64,000 nt of DNA from Actinomycetota bacterium (GTDB taxonomy: Bacteria > Actinomycetota > UBA4738 > HRBIN12): positions 171,391 through 235,390 of the forward strand of contig DASSCU010000015.1 of NCBI GenBank assembly GCA_035697485.1, written 5' to 3'. Under the pieces are notes generated by a model, which worked only from the letters and a program-made list of their open reading frames with translations, was not told where the DNA came from and ran no database searches. This document shows positions 24,974-33,939 of this stretch, one piece after another. Made by a program: the position numbers and the translations under genes. Every line of letters begins with the position of its first letter. The stretch's first letter is position 1.

Positions 24974-25597
24974 TCAGCCCAGGCTCGCCCGCCGGCGCCG
25001 CCATACCCATCGCCCCACCAGCACGAGAGCGACCGCGGCCACGACGGCCCATCCGATCGACGACAGGATGCGGTCGATCAGCTCGACGTTGTTCCCGATG
25101 ACGGTGCCGAGGAGGACCACGGCGGTCGCCCAGCCGGCGACCAGTGGGATCGAATACACGACGAACGTCTTCGTCGGCACCTCCGCGATGCCCGCTGCGA
25201 ACGGCACCATGCCCGCGACGCCGGTCGCGAGCCGCCCGACGACGATCGTCTTCCCCGCGTTCTCGTGGATCGCCTCGCTCGCCCGGTCGACCTTTCGGCC
25301 GAACCAGTCGGCGAACGGGAGGTGATCGACCGCCGACCGTCCGTACCGCCGGCCCATCAGGAAGCCCGCCATCTCACCGGCGAGCGCGCCCACGATGCCG
25401 AGCACGATCACGATCGGCACCGACATCTCACCTCTGGCCGCATACACGCCGGCGACGGCGAGGATCACGTCCCCCGGGATCAGCACGCCGAGGAACGCGG
25501 CGGACTCCAGGAACATCGCGGTCGGCACGATCGCGTATCCGAGCGTCGTGAAGGCCGGCCGCAACCACTCGACGATCTCGGTCACGATCGCCGTCAC
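24974..25597 (-). CDS. DedA-family membrane protein
   Basis: A 207-residue protein beginning at the GTG at 25597, 5 bp after the stop of the YihY-like gene; a GTG at 25585 is an alternative. Family features are [24 protein letters not shown], the E/G-rich cytoplasmic motif [18 protein letters not shown] and the membrane-re-entrant [21 protein letters not shown]. The C-terminus is a long span followed by a basic tail. DedA/VTT proteins scramble or recycle undecaprenyl phosphate and phospholipids. It is likely cotranscribed with the YihY-like gene. Confidence 0.85.
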   Translation of the reverse strand: MTAIVTEIVEWLRPAFTTLGYAIVPTAMFLESAAFLGVLIPGDVILAVAGVYAARGEMSVPIVIVLGIVGALAGEMAGFLMGRRYGRSAVDHLPFADWFGRKVDRASEAIHENAGKTIVVGRLATGVAGMVPFAAGIAEVPTKTFVVYSIPLVAGWATAVVLLGTVIGNNVELIDRILSSIGWAVVAAVALVLVGRWVWRRRRASLG

Positions 25598-25602
25598 GGC
25601 GA

Positions 25603-26460
25603 TCAGGAACGCTCGAGCTCGGCGGTCGTCGCGATGCCGATGTGGAGTGCGAGCGACGTCAGCCCCGACCACAGCACGAGGGCGACGACCGCGAGCAACG
25701 GCCCGTATGTCCGTGTCGTCGTCGTCGACACGGCGAAGTAGAGGCTCAGCAGGGCCGTGAAGATCGTCCACAGCACCAGCGCGACGCCCGCGCCGGCCGC
25801 GCGCCGTCGCGTGGAGCCGAGCGGTGCCGTCGGTGCGGCCCGCATCATCAACAGCAGCGCCGCCGCGACGAGCGCGACGCCGATCGGCCAGCGCAACCCG
25901 TTCCACACGAGGTCGGCCGTCCCCTCGAGGGCGAACCCCTCCACGACGGAGTTCCCTGCGCCGAGCGCGACCCCCCCGAGTCCCAGCAGGAGGCCGACCG
26001 GGACGGCGAGCATGGCAGCGCGCACGTACTTGGCAGCGCCGGACCGTTCCTGCTCGTGCCCGCGCCCTACGAGGCGGTCGGCGCTGCGCTGCACCTGCGC
26101 CATCGCGAACATGCCTGAGATCCACGCCGCGCCGAGGCCGGCCAGGGCGACCATCGCACCGCCCGAGGCGCCCTGCTGGGCGGCCTCCTGGATCAGGCGT
26201 CCCGACGGACCCGGCGCGACGCTCGTCGCGAGGTGCTGCACGGTCCGCCGGATCTCGGCGAGGCCGAGCACGCTCGCGAGCCCGACGAGCCCGATGAACC
26301 CCGAGAGCATGATGAACACCGTCTGGTACGCGAGGGCCCGGGTGTGGCTCGTGCCGTCGGCTTCCCGATAGCGGTGAACCACGTCGGTCGCGAACCTCCT
26401 GAGCGAGCGTGCCGGCGCGGCAGGCAGCCGGATCGTGGAGTCCTGGATCGTGGATCGCAT
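25603..26460 (-). CDS. YihY/BrkB-family membrane protein
   Basis: A 285-residue polytopic protein, start taken at the ATG at 26460. A TTG at 26493 would add 11 residues. It begins with a cytoplasmic helix ([21 protein letters not shown], the usual family entry) and then about six membrane spans, including [40 protein letters not shown] and [20 protein letters not shown]. The family was once labelled ribonuclease BN, but members are envelope proteins of uncertain role. The close downstream DedA gene supports a membrane-maintenance operon. Confidence 0.78.
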   Translation of the reverse strand: MRSTIQDSTIRLPAAPARSLRRFATDVVHRYREADGTSHTRALAYQTVFIMLSGFIGLVGLASVLGLAEIRRTVQHLATSVAPGPSGRLIQEAAQQGASGGAMVALAGLGAAWISGMFAMAQVQRSADRLVGRGHEQERSGAAKYVRAAMLAVPVGLLLGLGGVALGAGNSVVEGFALEGTADLVWNGLRWPIGVALVAAALLLMMRAAPTAPLGSTRRRAAGAGVALVLWTIFTALLSLYFAVSTTTTRTYGPLLAVVALVLWSGLTSLALHIGIATTAELERS

Positions 26461-26634
26461 CTGCCCGACATTCCCTGCCCTTCCGACCGCCAAACGTACT
26501 CACGCAGTCTCCCTCCGCGGGGGCGACGGCGGGAGGAGGCGGCACCGACGTCCCCGATCCAGGGCGGTGGCCGTTTGAACCCGGGCCGTGCCGGGAAGGT
26601 CCGTCCGGCGGACGAGCGATCAGAGGGGGACGAC

Positions 26635-26835
26635 ATGGCGGGGAAGACGACCGAAGAGCGCGGTGAGCTGAACGAGCAGGCGGGGGCCGTCCGGCAGCTC
26701 GCGGGACGGCTGAAGGGCGACCGAGCCCTCGAGGCCAAGGGACTCGTCCAGCGCGCGAAGGGCTCGGTCCAGAAGACCGCCGGGGCAGCCGTGCGCAAGG
26801 CGACGGAGGACGAGGACCCCGAGCGGTCTGCGTGA
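26635..26835 (+). CDS. CsbD-like stress protein
   Basis: A 66-residue hydrophilic protein with GAGGGGG before the ATG. The pattern GELNEQAGAVRQLAGRLKGD, then ALEAKGLVQRAKGSVQKTAG is the CsbD/UPF0337 repeat found in general-stress proteins. A tiny 21-codon GTG frame overlaps its stop (GTGA, from 26832) but is too short to call. The gene stands alone between two minus-strand operons. Probably cytoplasmic. Confidence 0.8.
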   Translation: MAGKTTEERGELNEQAGAVRQLAGRLKGDRALEAKGLVQRAKGSVQKTAGAAVRKATEDEDPERSA

Positions 26836-26951
26836 GCGACGAGGACGCCACAGTAGTCCTGGATCTGGTGCGGCGCCTGATCCGCGGTCGCACCTGACCC
26901 TCGTTCGCGCGATGCTCCCCGGCTGGACCCGTCGAGGGCGTCGAGCCCGTC

Positions 26952-28760
26952 TCACCCCGGGCGCACGGCCCGCTCGACGCTCGTCGCGAATCGCTCCGAG
27001 ACCTCCGCCATGCGCTCCCGATCGGCGCCGAGCCAGATCCCGAACCGGAACTCGGTGTCGCCGAGCATCTGCGCGTTCGGCGTCGGCGTCCCAGGTCCCG
27101 CCGGCCAGGGACGGGTCGCGAGCGTCTCCCGACTGATCGTGCCGACGCAACGGAGCAGCGTGACCGCGATCGCGCGCCCGTCGACGATCTCGTACTCGAA
27201 CACGCCCTCGCCGAGCACGGCGACGTCCGACGCCAGGACGACGTTCCGGGCGGGCCACGTCGGCGACGGCGCCTCGACGTCGCCTCCCTCGCCCACGAGC
27301 GGCCGCTCGACGATCTCGAAGGGGGCGCCCGCCCAGGCGCAGTCGGCCGGCTCCCCGAGGTCGACGTGCACGCGCAGGCGGTGGTCCTCTCGCTCGTTGC
27401 GAATCGTGCCGTCGATCACGAGGAACGACTCACCGGCCGGTCGCGTCGCGCGCCCGCGGATCGTCAGACCGTCCCACTCCAGGCGGAACCGGCTGCCGTC
27501 GCTCTCGACGCTCCGCGGCGAGGTCGGCTCCTGTCCCTCCTCGGCCCAACAGAACGTGTAGAGATCGCCCGCGTCGGGCTCGTCGAGGAACCGGAGCGGC
27601 ACGCCGTCGACCGCGATGCCGCCCTGGATCGCCGAGATCTCCGCCCCGACGAGCGGCACGGCAGCTGCGCTCTCGTCGGCGTCGGCGCGCCCGAGCACGT
27701 CCTCCGCGATCGCGCGGACCTCCGCGAACCGCGCGTCCACGTCGATCGCCACCTGATCGTGGGAGCACCCACAGGCCGAGTCGTGGGCGCCGTTCAGCAC
27801 GAGCAGGCGCCAGGCGCGCCGGATCTCCAGGTCGGCGCCGGGCACTGACACCGCCGCCTCGCCCGCCCGCTCGACGAGCCGCTCGACCCGGCCCCGGTCG
27901 AGCTTCTGATGCACCCTTGCCGAGACCACGTTCGGCAGCAGGTGGGCCCGCGCGCCCGACCGGAGCTCGCCCTGCCACACGGGCAGGTCCTCGGGCAGGA
28001 CACGACCCTCGAGGTGATCGTCGATGCAGCCGACCCGGGCGTCGATAGCCGGCATCAGTGGCGCCGCCGCAACGAGACGCTCGGGCAGCGTGGCGTCGGG
28101 GCCGGCGTGGTCGTAGCCGACCATCAGCAGCACTCGGTCGTCGACGAGAAACGGCCGCATCCGCTCGACCTGCGCTTCGATCGTCCGGGCCAGCTCCTGT
28201 GGCTCGGTGGCCCGCATCAGCCCGGCGCCGGCGAAGTAGCCGAACGGCATGTACTCGCACAGCACGTCCGCGGCGCCGTCCGTCGACCGCCACCGGAACG
28301 TCGAGCGGTCGATCGCCGCGGGCACGCCGCGCCAGACGAGCGCCCACCCGAGGCCGCCCTCGCGCAGGATCCGCGGCATCTGGCCGATGTGACCGAACTG
28401 GTCCGGCAGGTACCCGACGCGCGGCTCGGCCCCGAGCTCCCTCGCCCGCTGGAGCCCCATGCGCAGGTTCATCACGTGGGACTCCCCCGAGACCAGGAAC
28501 TCGTCCATCTGCGCCACCCACGGCCCGGCCGAGAGTCTGCCTTCGCGCACGCGCTGCGCCAGCTCGTCGGCGCGCTCGGGGCGCCGCTCGAGGTAGTCAT
28601 CGATCATCGCGGTCTGCCCGTCGAGGTGGAAGTGCGGGAACCCCTCGGCCGCGAGATCCAGGAGCGTGTCCATCATCTGCACGAGCCGCTCGACGAAGAC
28701 GTCGAACGGCTCGTACCACTCGCGGTCCCAGTGCGTGTGCGGAACGAGCGTGACCTTCAC
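26952..28760 (-). CDS. GH38-family alpha-mannosidase-like glycoside hydrolase
   Basis: A 602-residue protein that begins MKVTLVPHTHWDREWYEPF, carrying the zinc-binding His and Asp of GH38 in HTHWDREW. The nucleophile region GYLPDQFGHIGQMPRIL is near residue 120, and HDSACGCSHDQV carries a later conserved His. GH38 enzymes hydrolyse alpha-mannosides using zinc. At 602 residues it is shorter than the 850-1050 common in the family and may lack part of the C-terminal beta-domains. No signal peptide, so it acts on imported oligosaccharides. It is the last gene of a four-gene operon with the VOC, LLM and small genes. Confidence 0.85.
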   Translation of the reverse strand: MKVTLVPHTHWDREWYEPFDVFVERLVQMMDTLLDLAAEGFPHFHLDGQTAMIDDYLERRPERADELAQRVREGRLSAGPWVAQMDEFLVSGESHVMNLRMGLQRARELGAEPRVGYLPDQFGHIGQMPRILREGGLGWALVWRGVPAAIDRSTFRWRSTDGAADVLCEYMPFGYFAGAGLMRATEPQELARTIEAQVERMRPFLVDDRVLLMVGYDHAGPDATLPERLVAAAPLMPAIDARVGCIDDHLEGRVLPEDLPVWQGELRSGARAHLLPNVVSARVHQKLDRGRVERLVERAGEAAVSVPGADLEIRRAWRLLVLNGAHDSACGCSHDQVAIDVDARFAEVRAIAEDVLGRADADESAAAVPLVGAEISAIQGGIAVDGVPLRFLDEPDAGDLYTFCWAEEGQEPTSPRSVESDGSRFRLEWDGLTIRGRATRPAGESFLVIDGTIRNEREDHRLRVHVDLGEPADCAWAGAPFEIVERPLVGEGGDVEAPSPTWPARNVVLASDVAVLGEGVFEYEIVDGRAIAVTLLRCVGTISRETLATRPWPAGPGTPTPNAQMLGDTEFRFGIWLGADRERMAEVSERFATSVERAVRPG

Positions 28761-28835
28761 GTCGGGGTCATACCCCCTCTCACGCCCGAAGGGAAGCCGG
28801 CCGACACCACGAACGGTGTCACGGGGTCCGGGGGA

Positions 28836-29618
28836 TCACGCGGATGATGCGGCGGTCCCATTGCCAGCCGGATCGGCAGAGGTTCGCTCGGTGAATCCGA
28901 GCCGGAGCCCGCGCGCTGCGTCGCCTTCGAGCCAGACGACGCCGTCCTCGGTCGGCCCGAGCGGGAGCACTCGGCGCGTCTCGACGAGCGATCCGACGCC
29001 GAGCACGATCCCAGCGATCCGATCGACGGCGCCCTGTCGAAGCACGAGTGCGCCGGATGCGAGCGGGACGCGGACGGCAGCACCGGCCGTCGGCGGCGCG
29101 AAGGTCTTCCCCAAGAGGGTCGAGAACGCCCTCGTGACGGCATCCGGTGACGGGACTTCCAGATGGACCGCCATCAGCGAGCGGGCGCCGCACCTGTGGG
29201 ATCCGGACAGCCGAGGCGGCCAGTCGCGCGCGATGTCGGTCGGAGCCGTCCGGCGGACCAAGGTCGGGAGCCGCACGTCGCCGGATCGAACCTCGACGTC
29301 GTCCCAGGTCCCGTCGACGCCCTCCCACACGCCGAAGGTGTATGTGAGGCCCGTCGCGTCCAGATGGGCTCGGAGCGCATCGGGGTCGGCGAATCGAAGG
29401 AAGCACGTCGTCGCCTGCCACCCGACACGCCCGGCGTCGGCAGAGACCTCCAGGTACGTCCGATCGAGGTAGACGCGGCTGTGGCGCTCGGGTGCAGCGG
29501 GCGAGACCGTCGCGGCGAGCCCGAGCTTCGCGTCGAGATGCTCGACCGCATCCGGAAGATCGGGCACCGCGATCGACGCATGGTCGAGCCAGAGCGGAAA
29601 GGGCGCGGTGCTCGTCAC
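28836..29618 (-). CDS. Glyoxalase-like (VOC superfamily) protein
   Basis: A 260-residue protein with the opening LWLDHASIAVPDLPDAVEHL and LGLAATVSPAAPERHSRVYL typical of the Glyoxalase_3 type VOC fold. His and Glu positions are consistent with a metal site (LDHASIAV; YLEVSADAG). Two beta-alpha-beta-beta-beta halves are recognisable. It may be a dioxygenase, an isomerase or a non-catalytic VOC protein. It is 14 bp after the LLM oxidoreductase stop and 75 bp before the mannosidase start on the same strand. Confidence 0.7.
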   Translation of the reverse strand: MTSTAPFPLWLDHASIAVPDLPDAVEHLDAKLGLAATVSPAAPERHSRVYLDRTYLEVSADAGRVGWQATTCFLRFADPDALRAHLDATGLTYTFGVWEGVDGTWDDVEVRSGDVRLPTLVRRTAPTDIARDWPPRLSGSHRCGARSLMAVHLEVPSPDAVTRAFSTLLGKTFAPPTAGAAVRVPLASGALVLRQGAVDRIAGIVLGVGSLVETRRVLPLGPTEDGVVWLEGDAARGLRLGFTERTSADPAGNGTAASSA

Positions 29619-29631
29619 AGGTGCGTGACCT

Positions 29632-30462
29632 TCATGCCAGGGTCGGGAGCACCTGCTCGAGGAACTCCTCGAGCCGGCCCCGCCCCTCGGACGGCCAGCC
29701 GATCACGAGGTAGGAGATGCCGCCGGCCGTCATCCACTCGTGGTTGGCCTTCACCTGGTCCCACGGCTCGGAGATCGACAGGCTCGAAGCCCTCACGATC
29801 GAGGCCGGGTCACGGCCGACCCCCTCGGCGGCGCCGTCGATGATCGCGGTGATCTCGGCGAGCTCGGCAGCATCGCCGGCCCAGCCGTGCCACGCGTCGG
29901 CGTACCGGCCGGCGATCGGCAGCGTCCGCCGTCGGCCTTCCCCGCCGATCCAGATCGGCGGGTGCGGTCGTTGCACCGGCCTCGGGCGGTAGGTCGCACC
30001 CTCGAGGCGGTAGTGGCGCCCCTCGAACGTCGCGTCGTCCTCGGTGAACAGCATGCGCAGGACCTGGACCCCTTCCTCGAGGCGGTCCATCCGCTCGGCC
30101 GTCGGGGGGAATGGGATGCCGAGCTCGCGATGCTCCGACGTGTTCCAAGCGGCGCCCACCGCGCACTCCACGCGTCCGCCGGAGAGGTGATCGACCGTGA
30201 CGACCTCGGTGGCGAGCACCGAGGGATGCCGGTGCGTCATGCCCGTGACGAGCGTGCCGAGCCGCACCCGCGAGGTCTCGCGGGCGAGCCCCGCGAGCAG
30301 CGTCCAGGCCTCGAGCGAAGGGCCGCGCGGATCGCCGTAGAGCGCCTTGAAGTGGTCGAAGACCCAGACGCCGTCGAGGCCGGCGTTCTCGGCGAGCGTG
30401 GCGCGCGCGACGAGCTCGTCCCACGTGAGCTGGTGCTGCGAGATGTCGAGGCCCCAGCGCAT
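29632..30462 (-). CDS. Luciferase-like monooxygenase (LLM class, F420-type) oxidoreductase
   Basis: A 276-residue TIM-barrel protein. Recognisable elements are GLDISQHQLTWDELVARATLAENAGLDGVWV (read in part), FDHFKAL, TSRVRLGTLVTGMTHRHPSV and HLSGGRVECAVGAAWNTSEHRELG, typical of coenzyme F420-dependent members. The family reduces or oxidises varied small substrates with F420H2 or FMNH2; the substrate is unknown. It starts 7 bp after the small 58-residue gene and belongs to the mannosidase operon, so it may act on a sugar or aglycone product. Confidence 0.82.
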   Translation of the reverse strand: MRWGLDISQHQLTWDELVARATLAENAGLDGVWVFDHFKALYGDPRGPSLEAWTLLAGLARETSRVRLGTLVTGMTHRHPSVLATEVVTVDHLSGGRVECAVGAAWNTSEHRELGIPFPPTAERMDRLEEGVQVLRMLFTEDDATFEGRHYRLEGATYRPRPVQRPHPPIWIGGEGRRRTLPIAGRYADAWHGWAGDAAELAEITAIIDGAAEGVGRDPASIVRASSLSISEPWDQVKANHEWMTAGGISYLVIGWPSEGRGRLEEFLEQVLPTLA

Positions 30463-30469
30463 CGGACGC

Positions 30470-30646
30470 TCAGGCGTCCCGCTCGGCGCGGCGGACGGCG
30501 CGTCGGTCGAGCCAACGACCGAACCACCCCCGCCGCCGGAGGTGACCGGTCAGGCGCTCGCGCTCGCCGTCCCTGATGCGATCGGCGTGCTGCGCCCGCA
30601 TCGTCTCCCGCATGGCCTCGTTGACCTGGCGCGGATCGCGGATCAT
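30470..30646 (-). CDS. Small basic protein (58 aa), first gene of the mannosidase operon
   Basis: Found by reading the minus strand. The ATG at 30646 follows TATGCT (30653-30658) by 6 nt, the same promoter-to-start arrangement as many genes here. The product starts MIRDPRQVNEAMRETMRAQ and is rich in Arg, with RERLTGHLRRRGWFGRWLDR near the end. It is basic, helical and perhaps nucleic-acid or membrane binding. Function is unknown. It sits 7 bp upstream of the LLM gene. Confidence 0.55.
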   Translation of the reverse strand: MIRDPRQVNEAMRETMRAQHADRIRDGERERLTGHLRRRGWFGRWLDRRAVRRAERDA

Positions 30647-30723
30647 GCGTCGAGCATATGCCAGCCACCCGGGGTGGATGAGAGCCGGTTGCGGCCGACC
30701 CGCGCGGGAGGAACACTTCGCTC

Positions 30724-32118
30724 GTGGAGCGTCCGGACGTCAAGTTCACGCGGGCCGATGACGGTGCCTACCTCGCGTACCAGGTGTTCGGGGACGGGCC
30801 GGTCACGCTGTTCTGGTCGGAGGATACCTTCGCCATGGTCGACTCGTGGTGGGACTCCCCCCCGGAGCGAGCCTGGCACGAGGGGCTGGCGGGGTTCGCG
30901 CGCATCGTGATCCACGACCGGCGTGGCATCGGCCTGTCGAGCCGCGACGTCGCCCCCGGCAACCTCGAGATCCAGGTCACCGACATCCTCGCGGTACTCG
31001 ACGCCGTCGGCTCGCAGCGGTGCGCGTTCGGCGGGTTCTTCGAGTCCGGCGCCCCGAACGCATTGCTCGCCGCCACCTACCCCGAACGGATCAGCGGGCT
31101 CGTATGGATCGCGCCGACCGCACGGACGCTCTGGGCCCCCGACTACCCGTGGGCGGCGAGCCAGGAGGTGATCGAACGGGAGCGAGAGATCACCGCGGGC
31201 TGGGGGACCGGGGCGTGGGCGCAGGCGTTCGTGGATCTCTACTCGGATGCGCTGAGCGGACCGTGGGGCGACGAGACCTACATCCGGTTCCTCGCGACCG
31301 TGAGCCGACGGACCTGCACGCCCGACATCGCGAGGGAGCTCTCCACGATCTGGAGCGAGACGGACGTGCGAGGGGTTCTCCCTTCGATCCAGGCCCCTGT
31401 CCTCCTGATGGCGCCCAAGATCGACGGCCACGTGGAACACGCGCGCTACCTGCAGACGCAGATCCCGAACGCCGAGATCGTCACGTTCCCGGGTCCCGTC
31501 CTCGAATACCGCGACTTCGGCACGGTGCACGAGGCGATCCGAGGGTTCATCGGCGCCGAGCCTCGCGCCATCGACCCCGAGGATCGGGTGCTCGCGACGC
31601 TGCTGATGACCGACATCGTCGGCTCGACCCAGAGGGCCGCGGAGGTCGGTGATGCCGGATGGCGGCGACTCATCGCCGAGCACGATGACCGTGCGAAGAC
31701 CGAGATCGAACGGTTCCGCGGGACCTACGTCGACTCGGCGGGCGACGGCGTGTTCGCGAGGTTCGACGGCCCTGCCCGCGCGATCCGATGCGCCCAGGGC
31801 ATCGCTGAGGCCGTCCGACCGCTCGGCGTCGACATCCGCGCAGGACTGCACACCGGTGAGGTCGAGCTCGACGGGGACCACGTGAGGGGCATCGCCGTGC
31901 ACATCGGCGCGCGCGTGGCGTCCCTCGCGGGCCCATCGGAGGTGCTGGTCTCGTCCACGGTGAAGGACCTCGTCGCCGGCTCGGGACTCACGTTCGAGGA
32001 CGTCGGCGAACATGAACTGAAGGGCGTCCCCGATCGGTGGCGCCTGTACCGGGTCGTGAGCGAGACAGGAGCACGCCTGGACCCCCCGGGACCCCAGGAT
32101 CCTTACCGTGGATCGTAG
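30724..32118 (+). CDS. Alpha/beta-hydrolase-like domain fused to class III adenylate cyclase
   Basis: A 464-residue soluble protein. Residues 1 to about 270 have the alpha/beta-hydrolase fold of the cyclase-linked family (VIHDRRGIGLSSRDVAP and ALLAATYPERISGLVWI). The nucleophile elbow, usually G-x-S-E-G-G, reads GFFESG here, so Ser is replaced by Phe. The C-terminal His region also lacks its usual D-H (PGPVLEYRDF). The hydrolase is therefore probably inactive and used for sensing. The cyclase domain starts near 290 with LLMTDIVGSTQ and has DSAGDGVFARF, both metal aspartates present. A GGGAGGA ribosome-binding site precedes the GTG. Confidence 0.85.
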   Translation: MERPDVKFTRADDGAYLAYQVFGDGPVTLFWSEDTFAMVDSWWDSPPERAWHEGLAGFARIVIHDRRGIGLSSRDVAPGNLEIQVTDILAVLDAVGSQRCAFGGFFESGAPNALLAATYPERISGLVWIAPTARTLWAPDYPWAASQEVIEREREITAGWGTGAWAQAFVDLYSDALSGPWGDETYIRFLATVSRRTCTPDIARELSTIWSETDVRGVLPSIQAPVLLMAPKIDGHVEHARYLQTQIPNAEIVTFPGPVLEYRDFGTVHEAIRGFIGAEPRAIDPEDRVLATLLMTDIVGSTQRAAEVGDAGWRRLIAEHDDRAKTEIERFRGTYVDSAGDGVFARFDGPARAIRCAQGIAEAVRPLGVDIRAGLHTGEVELDGDHVRGIAVHIGARVASLAGPSEVLVSSTVKDLVAGSGLTFEDVGEHELKGVPDRWRLYRVVSETGARLDPPGPQDPYRGS

Positions 32119-33035
32119 GCCGGTGCCACGGCCACCATGGCCTCGGCCGGCGTGTCCGTGATGTTGCGCAGCTCGTAGGACGTGCCCTCGGGCACGTAGA
32201 AGCCATCGTCGACATGCAGCTCGAACCACCGCTGTCCCGCGGCGTTCGGTGTCTCGGTCAGCAGCACGTTCACCGAGCCCGCGAGCACGTGCATCGTGGC
32301 ATCGCCACCGTGGCGACGGACATCGGTGCGTCCGCCGGGCCGCAGCACGACCCGCTCGGCGGTGAGGTGCTCGGTGCTGACGTACGTCCGCACCAGGGAG
32401 CCGGTGCCCTCCAGGCGATCGAGCACGTCCCGGTCGCCGAGGACATGGAGCCGGGCCTCGGCCGCACGTTCCGGGGCAGCCATCGGCCACCGGCCGATGT
32501 ACCGCTCGTCGCGATAGTGCACCTCGCCGAGCAACTCCTTCGAGCGGGCGTACGCGCTGGAGGCTCCGGTCGCCGGCGGCGGTGCGAAGAACTCCAGGAC
32601 CCGCAGCTGTTCCTCGCCGAAGCTCATCGCGTGATGCCAGGTATCGCGCCGGAAGAAGACCGCGTCGCCGCGATCGACCCGTCGTACCTCGCCGTGCTCC
32701 GGATCGGCGATCACCATCGTGCCCGAGAGCACGAACAGCAATTCGTCGGCGGCGAACACCGTGCGGAACTGATCGGAGTGCGTGAATCGAGCGCCCGGTG
32801 ATAGGGAGAAGACGAGGTGATGGATCTTGTCGCTCGAGACGTAGATCCAGTCAGGCACTCGACCGGCCTCGTCGTCTCCCCAGAGATGGAGCCGGGCGCT
32901 CGCGTAGGGGATCGCCGTCGCCTCGTCGAAGGTCGGGCGCGGCGACGACGCGGGGACGGTGACCGGGACATCCTCACCCGCAGGTCGTCCCGCTTGCCGG
33001 TCTCGCTCGGCGTCGGCTCGTTCCCTGGTCGCCAT
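32103..33035 (-). CDS. Double-cupin domain protein (copy 1)
   Basis: A 310-residue bicupin. The first cupin (about residues 45-170) includes LHLWGDDEAGRVPDWIYVSS, SPGARFTHSDQFRTVFAADE and RDTWHHAMSFGEEQL. The second (about 210-310) includes LRPGGRTDVRRHGGDATMHV and FYVPEGTSYELRN. His and Glu in both lobes could bind a metal. It resembles isomerase- or dioxygenase-like sugar-cluster cupins, and its close paralogue at 45812-46705 supports a role in this pathway. TATACT (33044-33049) is 8 nt before the ATG, and tandem operator boxes sit just upstream. Its 3' end overlaps the convergent cyclase gene by 16 bp. Confidence 0.78.
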   Translation of the reverse strand: MATRERADAERDRQAGRPAGEDVPVTVPASSPRPTFDEATAIPYASARLHLWGDDEAGRVPDWIYVSSDKIHHLVFSLSPGARFTHSDQFRTVFAADELLFVLSGTMVIADPEHGEVRRVDRGDAVFFRRDTWHHAMSFGEEQLRVLEFFAPPPATGASSAYARSKELLGEVHYRDERYIGRWPMAAPERAAEARLHVLGDRDVLDRLEGTGSLVRTYVSTEHLTAERVVLRPGGRTDVRRHGGDATMHVLAGSVNVLLTETPNAAGQRWFELHVDDGFYVPEGTSYELRNITDTPAEAMVAVAPAYDPR

Positions 33036-33071
33036 GTCGCGCGAGTATACGCAGCCCCGAACCTCAGGGGA

Positions 33072-33091
33072 AGACCGGTACTAAGACCGGT
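33072..33091. promoter_or_regulatory. Tandem operator boxes (site A) upstream of cupin copy 1
   Basis: AGACCGGT occurs twice, at 33072-33079 and 33084-33091, spaced 12 bp. The pair lies 22 nt upstream of the -10 box (33044-33049) of the cupin gene on the minus strand, covering the -35 position. Related to the DasR/NagR element (ACTGGTCTAGACCAGT half-sites). Candidate GntR binding site. Confidence 0.6.
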
Positions 33092-33121
33092 CCCTACCTC
33101 TTGGGGGCGAGCCGGTCCACA

Positions 33122-33889
33122 TCACTGCGAGTCGGCGGTCAGCTTCGTGCGGAAGCGGTAACGGTCGCCACGATAGACGATGCGGGACGTCTCGATCGGG
33201 TGGCCGAGATCGTCGAAGGTCGTCTGCCGCGACACGAGCACGGGGGCGTCCTCGTCGAGACCGAGCAGGGGCGCGATCACGGGCCCTGCGGAGGTGGCCT
33301 CGAGCGTGCAGTCCGCGAGCGTGGGCGCGATGCGGGCCTTCGTCCGCAGGATCTCGTAGACCGAGGCCTCGCCGTAGTCGGCGTCGGCCAGAGCCGGGCA
33401 GAGGGCGAGCGGGATCAGGCAGTGGTGCACCGCGACCGGGACCCCGTCGAGCAAGCGGACGCGCTCGAGTTCGAGGACCGAGGCCCCCGGCGCGACCTGG
33501 AGGCTCTCGGCTTCGTCCATCGTGGCGTCACGGACCTCGTGGCACAGCACGCGAGCCGTGGGGTCGAGTCCGCGAGCCCGCGCCAACGTCGTGAAGCTCT
33601 GCAGGGCGTTGGGCGGCTCGCTCAGATGCCCGTCGGAGACGAACCACCCCTTCCCGGGGGACGCCTCGATCAGACCGTCGTCGACCAACGCCGCGAGCGC
33701 CCGGCGCGCCGTCACCCTGCTGATGTCGAAGCGCTCGCAGAGCTGGCGCTCGGAGGGAAGCTGCTGCCCCGGCCCGAGTCGGCCCGCGGCGATGTGCTCC
33801 GCGATCGCCAACTGCACCTGCTGATAGAGAGGGATGTCCTTGCGTTCCGGGTCGAGGACCAGGGTGAGCGATGCCGCCATGGGCCTCAT
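33122..33889 (-). CDS. GntR/HutC-family (DasR/NagR-like) transcriptional regulator, copy 1
   Basis: A 255-residue regulator. The winged helix contains DIPLYQQVQLAIAEHIAAGR, LPSERQLCERFDISRVTARR and ALVDDGLIEASPGKGWFV. The UTRA ligand-binding domain (from about 85) includes VLELERVRLLDGVPVAVHHC and ends with RIVYRGDRYRFRTKL, the classic UTRA end. DasR/NagR relatives sense glucosamine-6-phosphate or similar ligands. The ATG has GGGAGG nearby; an alternative start is ATG 33880. It is divergent from a NagB-type gene, with an operator-like tandem box between them. The paralogue is at 48976-49734. Confidence 0.88.
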   Translation of the reverse strand: MRPMAASLTLVLDPERKDIPLYQQVQLAIAEHIAAGRLGPGQQLPSERQLCERFDISRVTARRALAALVDDGLIEASPGKGWFVSDGHLSEPPNALQSFTTLARARGLDPTARVLCHEVRDATMDEAESLQVAPGASVLELERVRLLDGVPVAVHHCLIPLALCPALADADYGEASVYEILRTKARIAPTLADCTLEATSAGPVIAPLLGLDEDAPVLVSRQTTFDDLGHPIETSRIVYRGDRYRFRTKLTADSQ

Positions 33890-33919
33890 CCTCGGCCTCC
33901 CGCCGAGGCCCTGTCAACG

Positions 33920-33938
33920 ACTGGTCCTATGCTGGTCT
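33920..33938. promoter_or_regulatory. Tandem operator boxes (site B) over the nagB promoter
   Basis: CTGGTC occurs at 33921-33926 and 33932-33937, 11 bp apart, covering the TATGCT -10 box (33928-33933) of the NagB-type gene. Overlap with the -10 fits repression. It is the same family of boxes as site A, and the left GntR gene starts 31 bp away. Confidence 0.6.
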
Positions 33939-33939
33939 C

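Noticed and set aside
24930..24975. A frame resembling a sirtuin C-terminus ([17 protein letters not shown]).
   Set aside because: It is the complement of the DedA gene's 3' end and adjoining bases; similarity is too weak.
26832..26897. A 21-codon GTG frame overlapping the CsbD-like stop.
   Set aside because: Too short, with no ribosome-binding site of its own that could be separated from the gene; no support.
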